A stretch of 64,000 bases of DNA from Piromyces finnis (lineage: Eukaryota; Neocallimastigomycota; Neocallimastigomycetes; Neocallimastigales; Neocallimastigaceae). Positions 25,212 to 34,919 of the stretch are shown here, in pieces. The stretch's first letter is position 1; every line of letters begins with the position of its first letter. The translations under genes were made by a program, and so were the position numbers. The notes below the pieces were generated by a model. It did not search any database, was not told where the DNA came from, and saw nothing but the letters and a program-made list of their open reading frames with translations. The DNA lies in NCBI GenBank assembly GCA_002104945.1, contig MCFH01000002.1, forward strand, positions 62,001 to 126,000. The letters run 5' to 3'.

Positions 25212-28200
25212 ATGTCAGTCCTTTATATTAAAGATAAGAATTATATCAGACGTGGTACCCGGTCTTATGGTATCCCCTTAGATGATATTCGCTCCTTCTT
25301 TATCCGTGGTATTCGATCATGGTCAGTAAATATGCTATGGGAAAAACTCGAGGTTATTCTAGAAGATAAATTTAATTCAGTTATTAGTGTTAAATATTTT
25401 CAAACTTTCAATGATCACTTTTTCTTAGTCAAGGTTCATGGTTCATCAAAAGATTGTATTAAAATCTTACACATGTTAAAGAAGAAACTTTCAGTTACCT
25501 CAATTTCCTTTTCAGCTCGTAGTAGAAGGAATCACAAATACATTTTTTCCACTCTCAAACGTAAAATTTTAGTTTCTAATAAACATCAACATTCTATTCA
25601 ACAATCATTTCAACAATCAGTTCAACAATCTCATCAACAATCCGATCTTCAACAAGATCTTCAACAAGATCTTCAACAAGTTTCCAATCATGAAAATATT
25701 CCAGATCTACAGCAAACACAATTTCAATCTCAACATTCAACAATTAATTCTAATAGTTCTATCAACTCTGCTAACAGTTCAATAGTTGATAGTTCTTCAG
25801 TTTCACAGCCATCTAGTAATAGTTCTACTTATTCCTCTGATGCATCATCCATTAATAATGATGACCTTGATAATAATAATAATAGCAACGATTCTTCCTC
25901 ATCCAACAAGCCTGATAACTTTTCTTTTTGTCTTAGTTGGAACACCAATGGGTGGAATCATGAAAAGAGAGATAGTATTAGCTATTTCACAGCTATTTTC
26001 AAACCATTATTTTTATGTTTCCAAGAAACTGGTAATGGTTCTGGATCGAATACAGATTATCCTTGTCGTGTTACTTTGCGAAACTATAGACACTTTTTCA
26101 AGAAAGCTGACGAATCAGTTCCTGGAATGAGAGGTTTATATTTAGGTTTTCACAATTCGTGTCAAGCCTCACTTGAAAACTTCTCTGGAAAGTATATTAT
26201 TTCTATTTATACTTTTAGTCTCTGGAATAGATTCAAATGCTCGATTGGAAATGTTTATATGCCTCATAGTCATCACAACATCTATGTTGATCATGCAAAG
26301 TTAGAAGTTCGCTTGTGGTTACAAACTCATTCATCCCATCCATCGATTCTTGTTGGTGATTTTAATATGTCTAAAGTAAAATTATCCAACTGGTTATCAA
26401 CTAATGGATTAGGAGATTGGGAAATTCTTCCGCTTAGAGGGTCTACTATCTCTTGGACTCGAGGTGATCAATCTTCCGACATTGACCATGCTCTTATCAA
26501 TTCGAAGATGAAAGATCTTATTCACTCAGGATCATTTATAAATAATTTTTATCCAGTATCAGACCATAAGCCACTTCTTATTAATGGTAAAATTATTCCT
26601 ATGGATGATTTTTCTAATGACTTTAATGTTCCTAAGAAAATTCTGAAATGGAATAGATTAAAATGTATTGAGGAAAAGGAATCTATTCTTAGTCATAATA
26701 AATTCCAAATTCTTTCAGCAAAATTCAACGATCCTAATGTTTCTACAGATGAACTTTCCAAAGAATTTACTTCAACTGCTTTTTCAATTGCAGACGAGCT
26801 CAGTATTACCTCAGCAAATAATGTTATAAAGTCTTCATTTCATATTTCACAACAAATTTTTAATCTCCAAAAAATCAAAATGAAGTTGTATAAGAGATTT
26901 AAAAAAGAAAGAATTTATGATATAGATGAATTTATTAAAAGAATTAAAATCTACCGTAAGCTCATTGATTACATCCACAAAAGATGTAATGAATTTAGGA
27001 AACAAGAATATCTTCATTGGATTAAAACAGGATGTGAGTATATGAAGAGTCATAATCCTAAGAAGGCCTGGAAATGGATCAAGAAAACTGCAAAAATTGG
27101 AAAAGATTCTTTCTTTATTGCTCAACCAATTAAAAACAAAAATGGAGAATTAGTTGTTGCTACGGAAGAACAACTAGATGTGTGGCATGATCATTTCGAA
27201 AAGCTTGCATCAGATCCAAGTGGTGTAAGTCTTGATTTGGAGCATTGGTATGAAGAACCAACGAATAAACGTTTTTCACTTCCTATGCTTGATGAGTGGG
27301 ATATCAACCAAGATATTAGTATTGATGAAGTCAAGTCAGCTATCCTCTCTACTCCAAATTATAAAGCATCAGGTCCGGATGGTATTCCAATTGAATTTTA
27401 CAAAGCATTAATTCCATCAAGTAATGATTCTAATAATGCTACAGATAATAATTCTTCCGGTAATACCACTTCAGATAATGATGCTCATGGTTTAAATTTT
27501 ATTCTTAAATTATTTAACCGTATTTGGGATGGAGACTTCCCCAACTCATGGAATGAATCCAGTATTGTTTCTATTCCTAAGAAGGGAGATTTGACAGATT
27601 GTGATAACTATCGAGGTATATCACTTATCAATAATGGTATTAAGTTGATTTCCAAAATTGTCACCACTAGAATCTCAGAATATGGTTTAAAGAATAATTT
27701 CATTAGACCTGAACAATTTGGTTTTCGAAAAAAGGAAGAAAGTATCAGTCTTTTCATTTCAATCCAAGAAATATGCCGTAGACGTCAATTAGATAATAAA
27801 GAGACATATTTGGCCTTTTTAGATCTCAGGAAAGCATACGATTCAGTCCCAATCGGTAATATTCTCCATAAATTAGATTGTTTAGGAATCCGAGGTAAGA
27901 GTTTACAATTCATCAAAAATTTATATTTAACATCTAAGGCTAATGTCAAATTAAATGGACAATTCTCGAAATCTTTTGATGTGAAGAAAGGAGTCCGTCA
28001 AGGTTGCCCTCTTTCTCCTATTCTCTTTAATCTCTTTATTAATGATATATTTAAAGAGTGTGAAGATCTCGGAGTCAGTTTAGGTGACACTCGATGCTGT
28101 GGTGGACTTTTTGCAGATGATATAGTTATTTGTGCTCCAACAAGAGGATACTTAAAAAAGATGCTTAGAAGAGTTAATGAATGGGCTTTGTATAATGAAA

Positions 28201-29756
28201 TGGAATTTGGTATCCAGAAATGTTCAACGATGGTGATTCGTCCTGAATCAATAGAAAATCAGAACAAGAGAGATCCAACATTTTACTTAGCAGGACAACC
28301 CATTCCAACTACTGATTGTTATACTTATCTTGGTGTTCCATTTGATAAGAATCTGTCCCTTAAACCAGTTATTAAAGCTCTTAATAACAAGGTTTTGAAA
28401 GGGCTTTTTTCAGTCAGTAAATTCTTAAGAAATCCTAATATTCCTATTCCCTTCAAAAAGCTAGTACTTAACTCACAAGTGATTAGCAGAGTTTCATACT
28501 TTGCACCATTACTTGGATCCAACAAAGCTAGGTCTAGGATTGCTCAGAAGCATGTTAACAAAGGAATACGATGGGTTGCCGGAGTTCATAAAGCTGTATC
28601 GATTATATCTTTATACTCTATCTCAAAAGATTTGAATATTCCTCCATTGTCAGCCAAATGTGCGTTAGCTCAGGTTAGATGTTTTAACAAATGGAAAAAC
28701 TCAAATTGTATTATCTCATACCTTGTCAATTACATTCCTAAATTTAGAAAATACACGTGGTGCAAATCAAGTAGGACACTTGATAAAAAACTAAAGAAAC
28801 ATGGAGATGTTAAAGCAGTTAAAAACTTTTATTGGAAAGATCTCAAAGGGAATTCAATCAAAGCGCAATATTATGATGATAATAAGTTTATTGAAACTAA
28901 AGATTTTATTAAATTATGTTATGAGTACCCAGAGTTTGCCTATGGCTTCTACTGGCTATTGAAAGCAAGAAGCGGATACAAGTTGGATGCTAGAGTTGCC
29001 AAAGCTGCTAAATTTGTTGATCCAGTTTGTCCTAACTACTGTCCATGTTGCAAGTGTGGTGTTCAAAGTATTAAACATTGGTTATTAGATTGTCCAACAT
29101 TTAGAGATATCCGTATTAAACATTATGATTCCATAGTCCAGCTACTAAATTTTTTCAGTCAACGTAATTCCAATAGTCCTTTCAATAATAATGAAAATGT
29201 TAATATCAGTAGAGATAGCAATAACATTAATAGTAATAGTAACAATAGTAGTAATAACAATAGTAATAGTAACAATAGTAATAATAACAATAGTAGTAAT
29301 AGAAATAGTAATAATAACAATAGTAGTTATAGAAATAATAATACTAGTAATGATAGCAATAGTGAAGATAATAATTCTAATTTAGATAGTAATTTAGTTA
29401 ATGATAGTAATAGTTCTAATAATCCGGTGAATATTAATGTGTATGATTATTCTAGTGTGTGCAGTAAAATATTTAAATTCCTTCTTGGGGGAAGAAGTTT
29501 TAACAATATTAATTACAATTCAAGGGAATGGAAAGAACTTTGTAAGCGTCAGATTCAATCTGGTACTAATGAAGGAACACCATTCTTGACGGTAACCGCG
29601 GAACTTCTAACCAAAATCATGCCTTTTGCTATTGGCCAGCAATGGTCAATGTTCAAAAGGTTTGAAGCAACATCCAAGAGCGTCAATGCTGAAGAAACAG
29701 TAAGACAGGCCAGGAGGGCCAGCGCAACCAATGGAGATCATAATTTTGTTCCATGA
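25212..29756 (+). CDS. LINE B protein: APE endonuclease and reverse transcriptase
   Basis: 1514 residues, one ORF. About 1-120: basic, unrecognised N-terminal region. About 125-235: Gln-rich then Ser/Asn-rich linker. About 236-460: APE-type endonuclease with SWNTNGW, CFQETG, LVGDFNMS, SDIDHALI and VSDHKPLL, the usual set of metal-binding and catalytic motifs. About 715-1050: reverse transcriptase with YKASGPDGIPIEFYK, IVSIPKKGD, YRGISL, QFGFRKK, LDLRKAYDSV, GVRQGCPLSP and FADD (967-970). About 1273-1300: a CPNYCPCCKC...H...C zinc-binding cluster like zf-RVT. About 1325-1400: Asn/Ser repeat. Last 110 residues: a domain of unknown function also found in the truncated copy at 7160-7492. It nicks target DNA and primes reverse transcription there. 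All catalytic residues are present. No RNase H, no separate ORF1; the basic N-terminus may take the RNA-binding role (inference). Confidence 0.95.
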   Translation: MSVLYIKDKNYIRRGTRSYGIPLDDIRSFFIRGIRSWSVNMLWEKLEVILEDKFNSVISVKYFQTFNDHFFLVKVHGSSKDCIKILHMLKKKLSVTSISFSARSRRNHKYIFSTLKRKILVSNKHQHSIQQSFQQSVQQSHQQSDLQQDLQQDLQQVSNHENIPDLQQTQFQSQHSTINSNSSINSANSSIVDSSSVSQPSSNSSTYSSDASSINNDDLDNNNNSNDSSSSNKPDNFSFCLSWNTNGWNHEKRDSISYFTAIFKPLFLCFQETGNGSGSNTDYPCRVTLRNYRHFFKKADESVPGMRGLYLGFHNSCQASLENFSGKYIISIYTFSLWNRFKCSIGNVYMPHSHHNIYVDHAKLEVRLWLQTHSSHPSILVGDFNMSKVKLSNWLSTNGLGDWEILPLRGSTISWTRGDQSSDIDHALINSKMKDLIHSGSFINNFYPVSDHKPLLINGKIIPMDDFSNDFNVPKKILKWNRLKCIEEKESILSHNKFQILSAKFNDPNVSTDELSKEFTSTAFSIADELSITSANNVIKSSFHISQQIFNLQKIKMKLYKRFKKERIYDIDEFIKRIKIYRKLIDYIHKRCNEFRKQEYLHWIKTGCEYMKSHNPKKAWKWIKKTAKIGKDSFFIAQPIKNKNGELVVATEEQLDVWHDHFEKLASDPSGVSLDLEHWYEEPTNKRFSLPMLDEWDINQDISIDEVKSAILSTPNYKASGPDGIPIEFYKALIPSSNDSNNATDNNSSGNTTSDNDAHGLNFILKLFNRIWDGDFPNSWNESSIVSIPKKGDLTDCDNYRGISLINNGIKLISKIVTTRISEYGLKNNFIRPEQFGFRKKEESISLFISIQEICRRRQLDNKETYLAFLDLRKAYDSVPIGNILHKLDCLGIRGKSLQFIKNLYLTSKANVKLNGQFSKSFDVKKGVRQGCPLSPILFNLFINDIFKECEDLGVSLGDTRCCGGLFADDIVICAPTRGYLKKMLRRVNEWALYNEMEFGIQKCSTMVIRPESIENQNKRDPTFYLAGQPIPTTDCYTYLGVPFDKNLSLKPVIKALNNKVLKGLFSVSKFLRNPNIPIPFKKLVLNSQVISRVSYFAPLLGSNKARSRIAQKHVNKGIRWVAGVHKAVSIISLYSISKDLNIPPLSAKCALAQVRCFNKWKNSNCIISYLVNYIPKFRKYTWCKSSRTLDKKLKKHGDVKAVKNFYWKDLKGNSIKAQYYDDNKFIETKDFIKLCYEYPEFAYGFYWLLKARSGYKLDARVAKAAKFVDPVCPNYCPCCKCGVQSIKHWLLDCPTFRDIRIKHYDSIVQLLNFFSQRNSNSPFNNNENVNISRDSNNINSNSNNSSNNNSNSNNSNNNNSSNRNSNNNNSSYRNNNTSNDSNSEDNNSNLDSNLVNDSNSSNNPVNINVYDYSSVCSKIFKFLLGGRSFNNINYNSREWKELCKRQIQSGTNEGTPFLTVTAELLTKIMPFAIGQQWSMFKRFEATSKSVNAEETVRQARRASATNGDHNFVP

Positions 29757-29991
29757 CAAAATTTTGATCTTTGGCTTGGTGTCCCATTGGAAGTCAAATA
29801 CAATTATTATACTTTAGTATGATAGTGGTTTTCTTACTTTAATTAAAATTACTAGAATACATTATACCCAATTTTTATTCATTTGTGTTTATTTAAACAT
29901 ATTTTTTTTTATTTTTATTTATTTTTAATTTTTTATTACATGTATTATAATTTTAATTAAATTAATAATAAAGTTTAAAATATTTGATGCC

Positions 29992-30032
<41 letters not shown>
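29757..30032 (+). other. LINE B 3' UTR and poly(A) tail
   Basis: About 240 bases of 3' UTR shared with the truncated copy at 7493-7712 (AAAATTTTGATCTTTG, AATTAAAATTACTAGAATA, TTTGATGCCGTTAAAA), then A about 29996-30032. The conserved 3' end is where the element's own RT would begin copying. Confidence 0.85.
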
Positions 30033-30034
<2 letters not shown>

Positions 30035-30046
30035 ATATATTTAGTA
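30033..30046 (+). repeat. 3' target-site duplication of full-length LINE B
   Basis: Second copy of TAATATATTTAGTA, directly after the poly(A) tail; identical to 24307-24320. Confidence 0.9.
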
Positions 30047-30205
30047 ATTGCGATTTTATAGGTCTAACTTTATATTGGATAAAATATTACTTTTAACTAT
30101 AGTTATTTTTTATATCAATATTTTATTTTTATTTATTTTAAATTTTTTTTTTTTTTTTTACATTATTAAAAAAAAAAAACAATAATAATAAAAATAATTA
30201 TTTTA

Positions 30206-30246
<41 letters not shown>

Positions 30247-30924
30247 AGAACGGTACGATTAAATCATTATAATATAATGAATAAAAAAAACATATATTAT
30301 AACTATTTAATTTTATATTAAAAGATATTATGTGAATAATTTAAAAAATATATGAAAGATTGAAGAAAAAAAAATATTCGTAAAAATTAAAAAAAGTATA
30401 AATGAATATTAAATTCTTCTATAGATGATAAAGTATAAAAATCTATATTATTTTATATATTAATTTATATATCATCTATTTATAAATAATGATATTGGTT
30501 ATTATGTAAGAAAAAAATTATGTATATATATAAATTTTTAATATATATATTATTAAAATGTTATTAAATTATTAAAAAGTATATTTATGTTAAGAAAACA
30601 TTATAGTAAGTGTAGTTAATTGATTATATTAAACTTGATTTTTCGATTTAAATGATATTTCTTCCTATATTTTATCTATATTGATCGATTAATTAATTAT
30701 TTGTTTAAATATAAAATATGTTTTAAGAAATAAAATAGATATTTTACTTTATATATTATATCTCTTAAAAGACAATAATATATTTTAATATGATAATATT
30801 ATGTTTGTTTTAATATTTTCTTTCTTTCATTTTTCTTTTCTTTTTTCTATATTTAGTGTTTATATATAATTAATATATTATGTTGAATATTTTTGAATTT
30901 AAAATTTTTTCTTTCTTTTTTTTT
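30047..30924. other. Intergenic region with (AT)n repeat
   Basis: A+T-rich spacer between the LINE and the 3' end of the P-protein gene. Contains an (AT) dinucleotide run at 30210-30240. No gene seen. Confidence 0.55.
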
Positions 30925-33004
30925 TTAAAGTTCTTTGGATCTTGGATAAGAACCAATAATATTAACATCAACACAACAATTATTAAGTTCAGAAAAAGCT
31001 GTCTTTAAAGTTTCATCTTCTATGTGTCCTTCAACTTCTAAAATGAAGATGTAATGCCAATGATGTTGATGAGATGGTCTTGAATCAATTTTTGTAATGT
31101 TAATATCATGTTGCTTGAAAACAGCAAGTGCATTACATAAAGCTCCTGGTTGACGATGATCAACAGTAAAAGAGAAAATAGTTTTGTCATTACCTGAAGG
31201 TCCATCATAAGATTGACCAATAATGAAAAATCTTGTTGTATTATCTAATTATTAATAAAGATAAAACAAAACAAACGGGAATAATGTATAACACAATAAT
31301 TTAATAACATTTATATTAGTTATGTTAGTAATAATATTATTATTAAATATCTTTTATATTAATTTTACCTTGAAGATCTTCAATATCTCTATCTAATATT
31401 TTTAATCCATAAATTTCAGCACAAACTGAACTACAAATAGCACCAGCACCGGATTCCTTTGAAGCAAGTTCTGCAGCATGACTAGTAGATGATACTGGAA
31501 CTTTTTGTACATTTCTCATCTTGGCATTTAACCACTTAGAACATTGACCTAAAGCCTATTATTATGCATGATAATTAAATAATAACATAACAAAATTATA
31601 AAAAAATTCCATTAAATATCGCTATTGTTTACTAATTAGCAAGTACTAATGAAATATAATACAAACTTCTGGATGACTGTAAATTTTTGTGATATCAGAT
31701 AAGTCTGAAGATTTAGATAAAAATTGATGATGAATCTTTTTACAAAAATTAAGAATTATTTTTATATACAATATTTACAAATAAAAATTAATAAACATAA
31801 TAATAATAAGCAATATAAATTATCATTATAATTTATGATATATCTTACTGGAAGATATATATCTGCTCTAACTTTAGCAGAGGTATTAATTAATTTATCA
31901 ATGGTTTGAGTAACAGTTCCATGAGTAGAATTTTCAAATGGTACAACACCATAAGTTGCTTGCTTCTTTTCAACAGAATTGAAAACATCTATTATTATAT
32001 ATATTTATTGATTAATATTATTTATATGATGAAAATAACTATTTGCTATATTGAATTCTGAAAATTATAATTGAAAATTATTATATTATTTTATTATATT
32101 TATTGTTGACTATACCAGCAATAGTTTTTTGCATTGAATAAATTACACTATCACCAAAACGATTAACAGTAGCCTAGAGACAGTTTAAAAAATTAATATT
32201 ATTTATTTTCATAAAAGTGTGTATATATTTAATGATATTCTTTTTTAAAAATGAAAATTACTTGATGAGAATAAGTTCCTCTTGGACCTAAATAACTAAT
32301 TTTTAATTCTTTATTTAATGATAATGATGCTGACATAATTTCTCTGAAAATTGAAACTAAAGTATTATTTGGTAAAGGTCCTTTGTTAATTTGTTGAATC
32401 TTTTTAATATTAATTATTATTTATACAATATAATGGATAATTGAATTTTAAGTATATAGATATTAAATAGATTATTTGTTAGTTAATTACATATCGGGAA
32501 TTGATATATTAAATAATACGTTTTTAATAATTCTCGGTATTTTTTTTTTTTTTTTCTTAAAATAAATAATTTTGCTTTTGTAGAATTTTCATTGAATTGA
32601 AATCAATATCATTTATTTATTTTTTTAAATATATTTCAATAAATAAATTAGATTTATTCAAAAAAAAAAATTTTTTTTAATTTAAATTGTAATATAGAAT
32701 AAGAAATTGATTGTGTTTTGTTCCAATTACTTTTAGTTTCTTTTTTATTTTTTTTTTTATAATTTCAATATAATATTATTGAATATATATAGAGATTAAA
32801 AAAATAAAAAAAGTTGAGTTAATGAAATTTATATAGCTTATATTATGATTTTTTATTTATTTTTTTTAGAGGGTCTATATAGTATTGTTTTATTATTCTT
32901 TCTGAAGGGTTTCTTAAAAGGTATCAATATATGGTTATAAATATATACTTTCAAATATTAACAGTACTTTTTAGTAATAATGATGATGATATTTTAACTT
33001 TAAA

Positions 33005-33040
<36 letters not shown>

Positions 33041-34001
33041 AATGATTATCAGGTTTTTAATAAATTATTATTTGTATTATATGCTTTTTGTATTTTTTAA
33101 AACAAGTTGAAAGAATTTGTGAAATTTTTATTATATCTTATAATAGGGTTTATATAATATAAATAATAAAAAGTTATAATAAACATTTACTTGCTTATAA
33201 ACTTCCATTTCTCTTGCTGGATCATGAGGTTCATTTATTTTCATTTCATCTCTGTTATTATATATAAAAAAGAAGAGTTGTCAAAAATAATTATTCTCGA
33301 GAATTATTATATTTTACTGAATTTTGTTTAAATTACTTTGCTATATTCTCCTTAACATTATCGATATTAAGAGCTACCATTGCACGTTCTTCAGAATTAG
33401 AAAAACGTTTTTTAATAATAAAAAAAATAATTCCGATTAATAATGGAATATAAAAATATTCTTTATATATGTATATATTTTTTATTGAAACATTTTCAAA
33501 AACGTTATATATACATAAACATGTATATATATTTTTTAAATTTAATAACAACAATAGATATTGTTTATTAAAATAAATCATAATAATATAATTTATTAAT
33601 ATTTATATAAAATAGAATTTGACAATATAATAAATAAATGTTGAATGTTAAAACATTAATGGGTTATATATAAAAAGACAATAAAATAAAGAAAAAGATA
33701 TAGTATTAATACAATGGATTATAATTCATCTTTTTTTTTTTATTTATATATTAGTCTTTTAACATATGTTTTGGGGTTTCTTTTTCAAAGAGTGTCAAGT
33801 TATATCCAAAACTTTAAAGAAAAAAAATTGTTCTTATGATTTTTTTTTAAAAAAAAAATAATAATGATAATAACAATAAAAAATAAAACTTATAATTTAG
33901 ATATATAAAATAAAATTACCATTAAGTAAGTTTACAATGGAAGTATCCAAATTATCAATTTGTTCTCTTAATTCTTTTAATTCTTCAAATTGGTCTGCCA
34001 T
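30925..34001 (-). CDS. Bifunctional chorismate mutase-prephenate dehydratase (P-protein)
   Basis: Nine exons on the minus strand: 33920-34001, 33337-33388, 33191-33251, 32262-32399, 32116-32173, 31849-31988, 31667-31735, 31369-31555 and 30925-31244; all GT-AG and in frame, giving 368 residues. Residues 1-95: AroQ chorismate mutase, keeping R12, R29, K40, D55, R58 and E59 in the order of the E. coli active site. Residues 98-275: prephenate dehydratase with YLGPRGTYSHQ, GVVPFENSTHGTV and the catalytic TRF motif (T266-F268). Residues 284-368: ACT domain with GALCNAL and DSRP, the phenylalanine-sensing motifs. It converts chorismate through prephenate to phenylpyruvate for phenylalanine synthesis, presumably with Phe feedback. 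Fungi normally have separate Aro7 and Pha2; this CM-PDT-ACT order is typical of bacteria. Start: first ATG, 918 bp from the divergent Ipi3 gene. No targeting peptide is visible. Confidence 0.92.
33007..33032. repeat. Poly(T) run in intron 3 of the P-protein gene
   Basis: About 26 T followed by A-rich sequence, in the longest intron of the gene (32400-33190, 791 bp). Confidence 0.85.
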
Positions 34002-34919
34002 AATTAAATAAAAAATAATTAAAATATTTTATAATGAATATCAATATCTATTATTATAATTAATTATTTATTAATTTATTATTGAAATTTTTATTTAATG
34101 TTTTCTTTTTAATTATTTATTTTGTACTATTTTTAAAGAAAAAAAAAAAAAAAAGGAAAATTGATAAATCTTTTAAACTTTATTTTATATATAGAATGAA
34201 TATATATTAATATATAACTCGATTTAATGAAAATTCAATTAAATCAATTAAATTTAATTTGATTTTTGACGAATTTTTTTTCTAGTTCCAAATAAAAATA
34301 CTTTAATAAGAATTTGGTTATATTATTGAAGAAAAAAATTTAGACTTTAATTCTTTAAAATAAATATTTATAAATGTAATGAAAAAAAAAATATATATAT
34401 ATATAATTATAATGCAATGTAATGAATATTTATTTATATTTTAATAATTAATATTATAAAATATAATTAACATGATTTCTAATATTATAAGATAAATGAA
34501 CAATTTAAATTATTTTTTCTTTTTTATAGGTTTTGTTAAACTTCTTTTAATACTAGTTAAAGTTTTTGATTATTAACTATTATTATTATTATTATTATTA
34601 TTATTATGATATTAAATATTTCAATAATAAATAAAAATGATTGGTTAAAATTAAAGATTTTACAACAGTTCGAATTTATTCAAAAAAAATTAAAAATAAA
34701 AAAAATAAATATAATATATATTTATAATATATTAATAGTATTTAAAATAATAATATTATTTTAAAAAAGAAAATAGTTCATATTTAATATAGCAATATAG
34801 CATTTTTTAAAAAAGATTTGTTATTAGTATATTAATTAAATACTAAAAGGAAAAAACATTCATCTTTAATTTTATTCATATACAATTAACGCTTTTTTTT
34901 TAAAAAAATTAAATTCAAA
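34002..34919. promoter_or_regulatory. Shared divergent upstream region
   Basis: 918 bp between the start codons of the P-protein gene (-) and the Ipi3 gene (+). Must contain both promoters. Contains a short (ATT)n array at 34581-34607; no specific binding motif was recognised. Confidence 0.5.

Larger units (their letters stand above)
24321..30032 (+). mobile_element. Full-length, apparently intact LINE (family B)
   Basis: A 5.7 kb non-LTR retrotransposon with a perfect 14-bp target-site duplication. Order: tandem structured monomers (24322-24569), long leader, one 1514-codon ORF with endonuclease and reverse transcriptase (25212-29756), 3' UTR ending TTTGATGCCGTTAAAA, and a run of about 35 A. 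No inactivating mutation is visible in the ORF and the duplication is perfect, so it is a young insertion and may still be mobile. Two decayed remnants and one truncated copy of the same family lie in this window. Confidence 0.93.
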
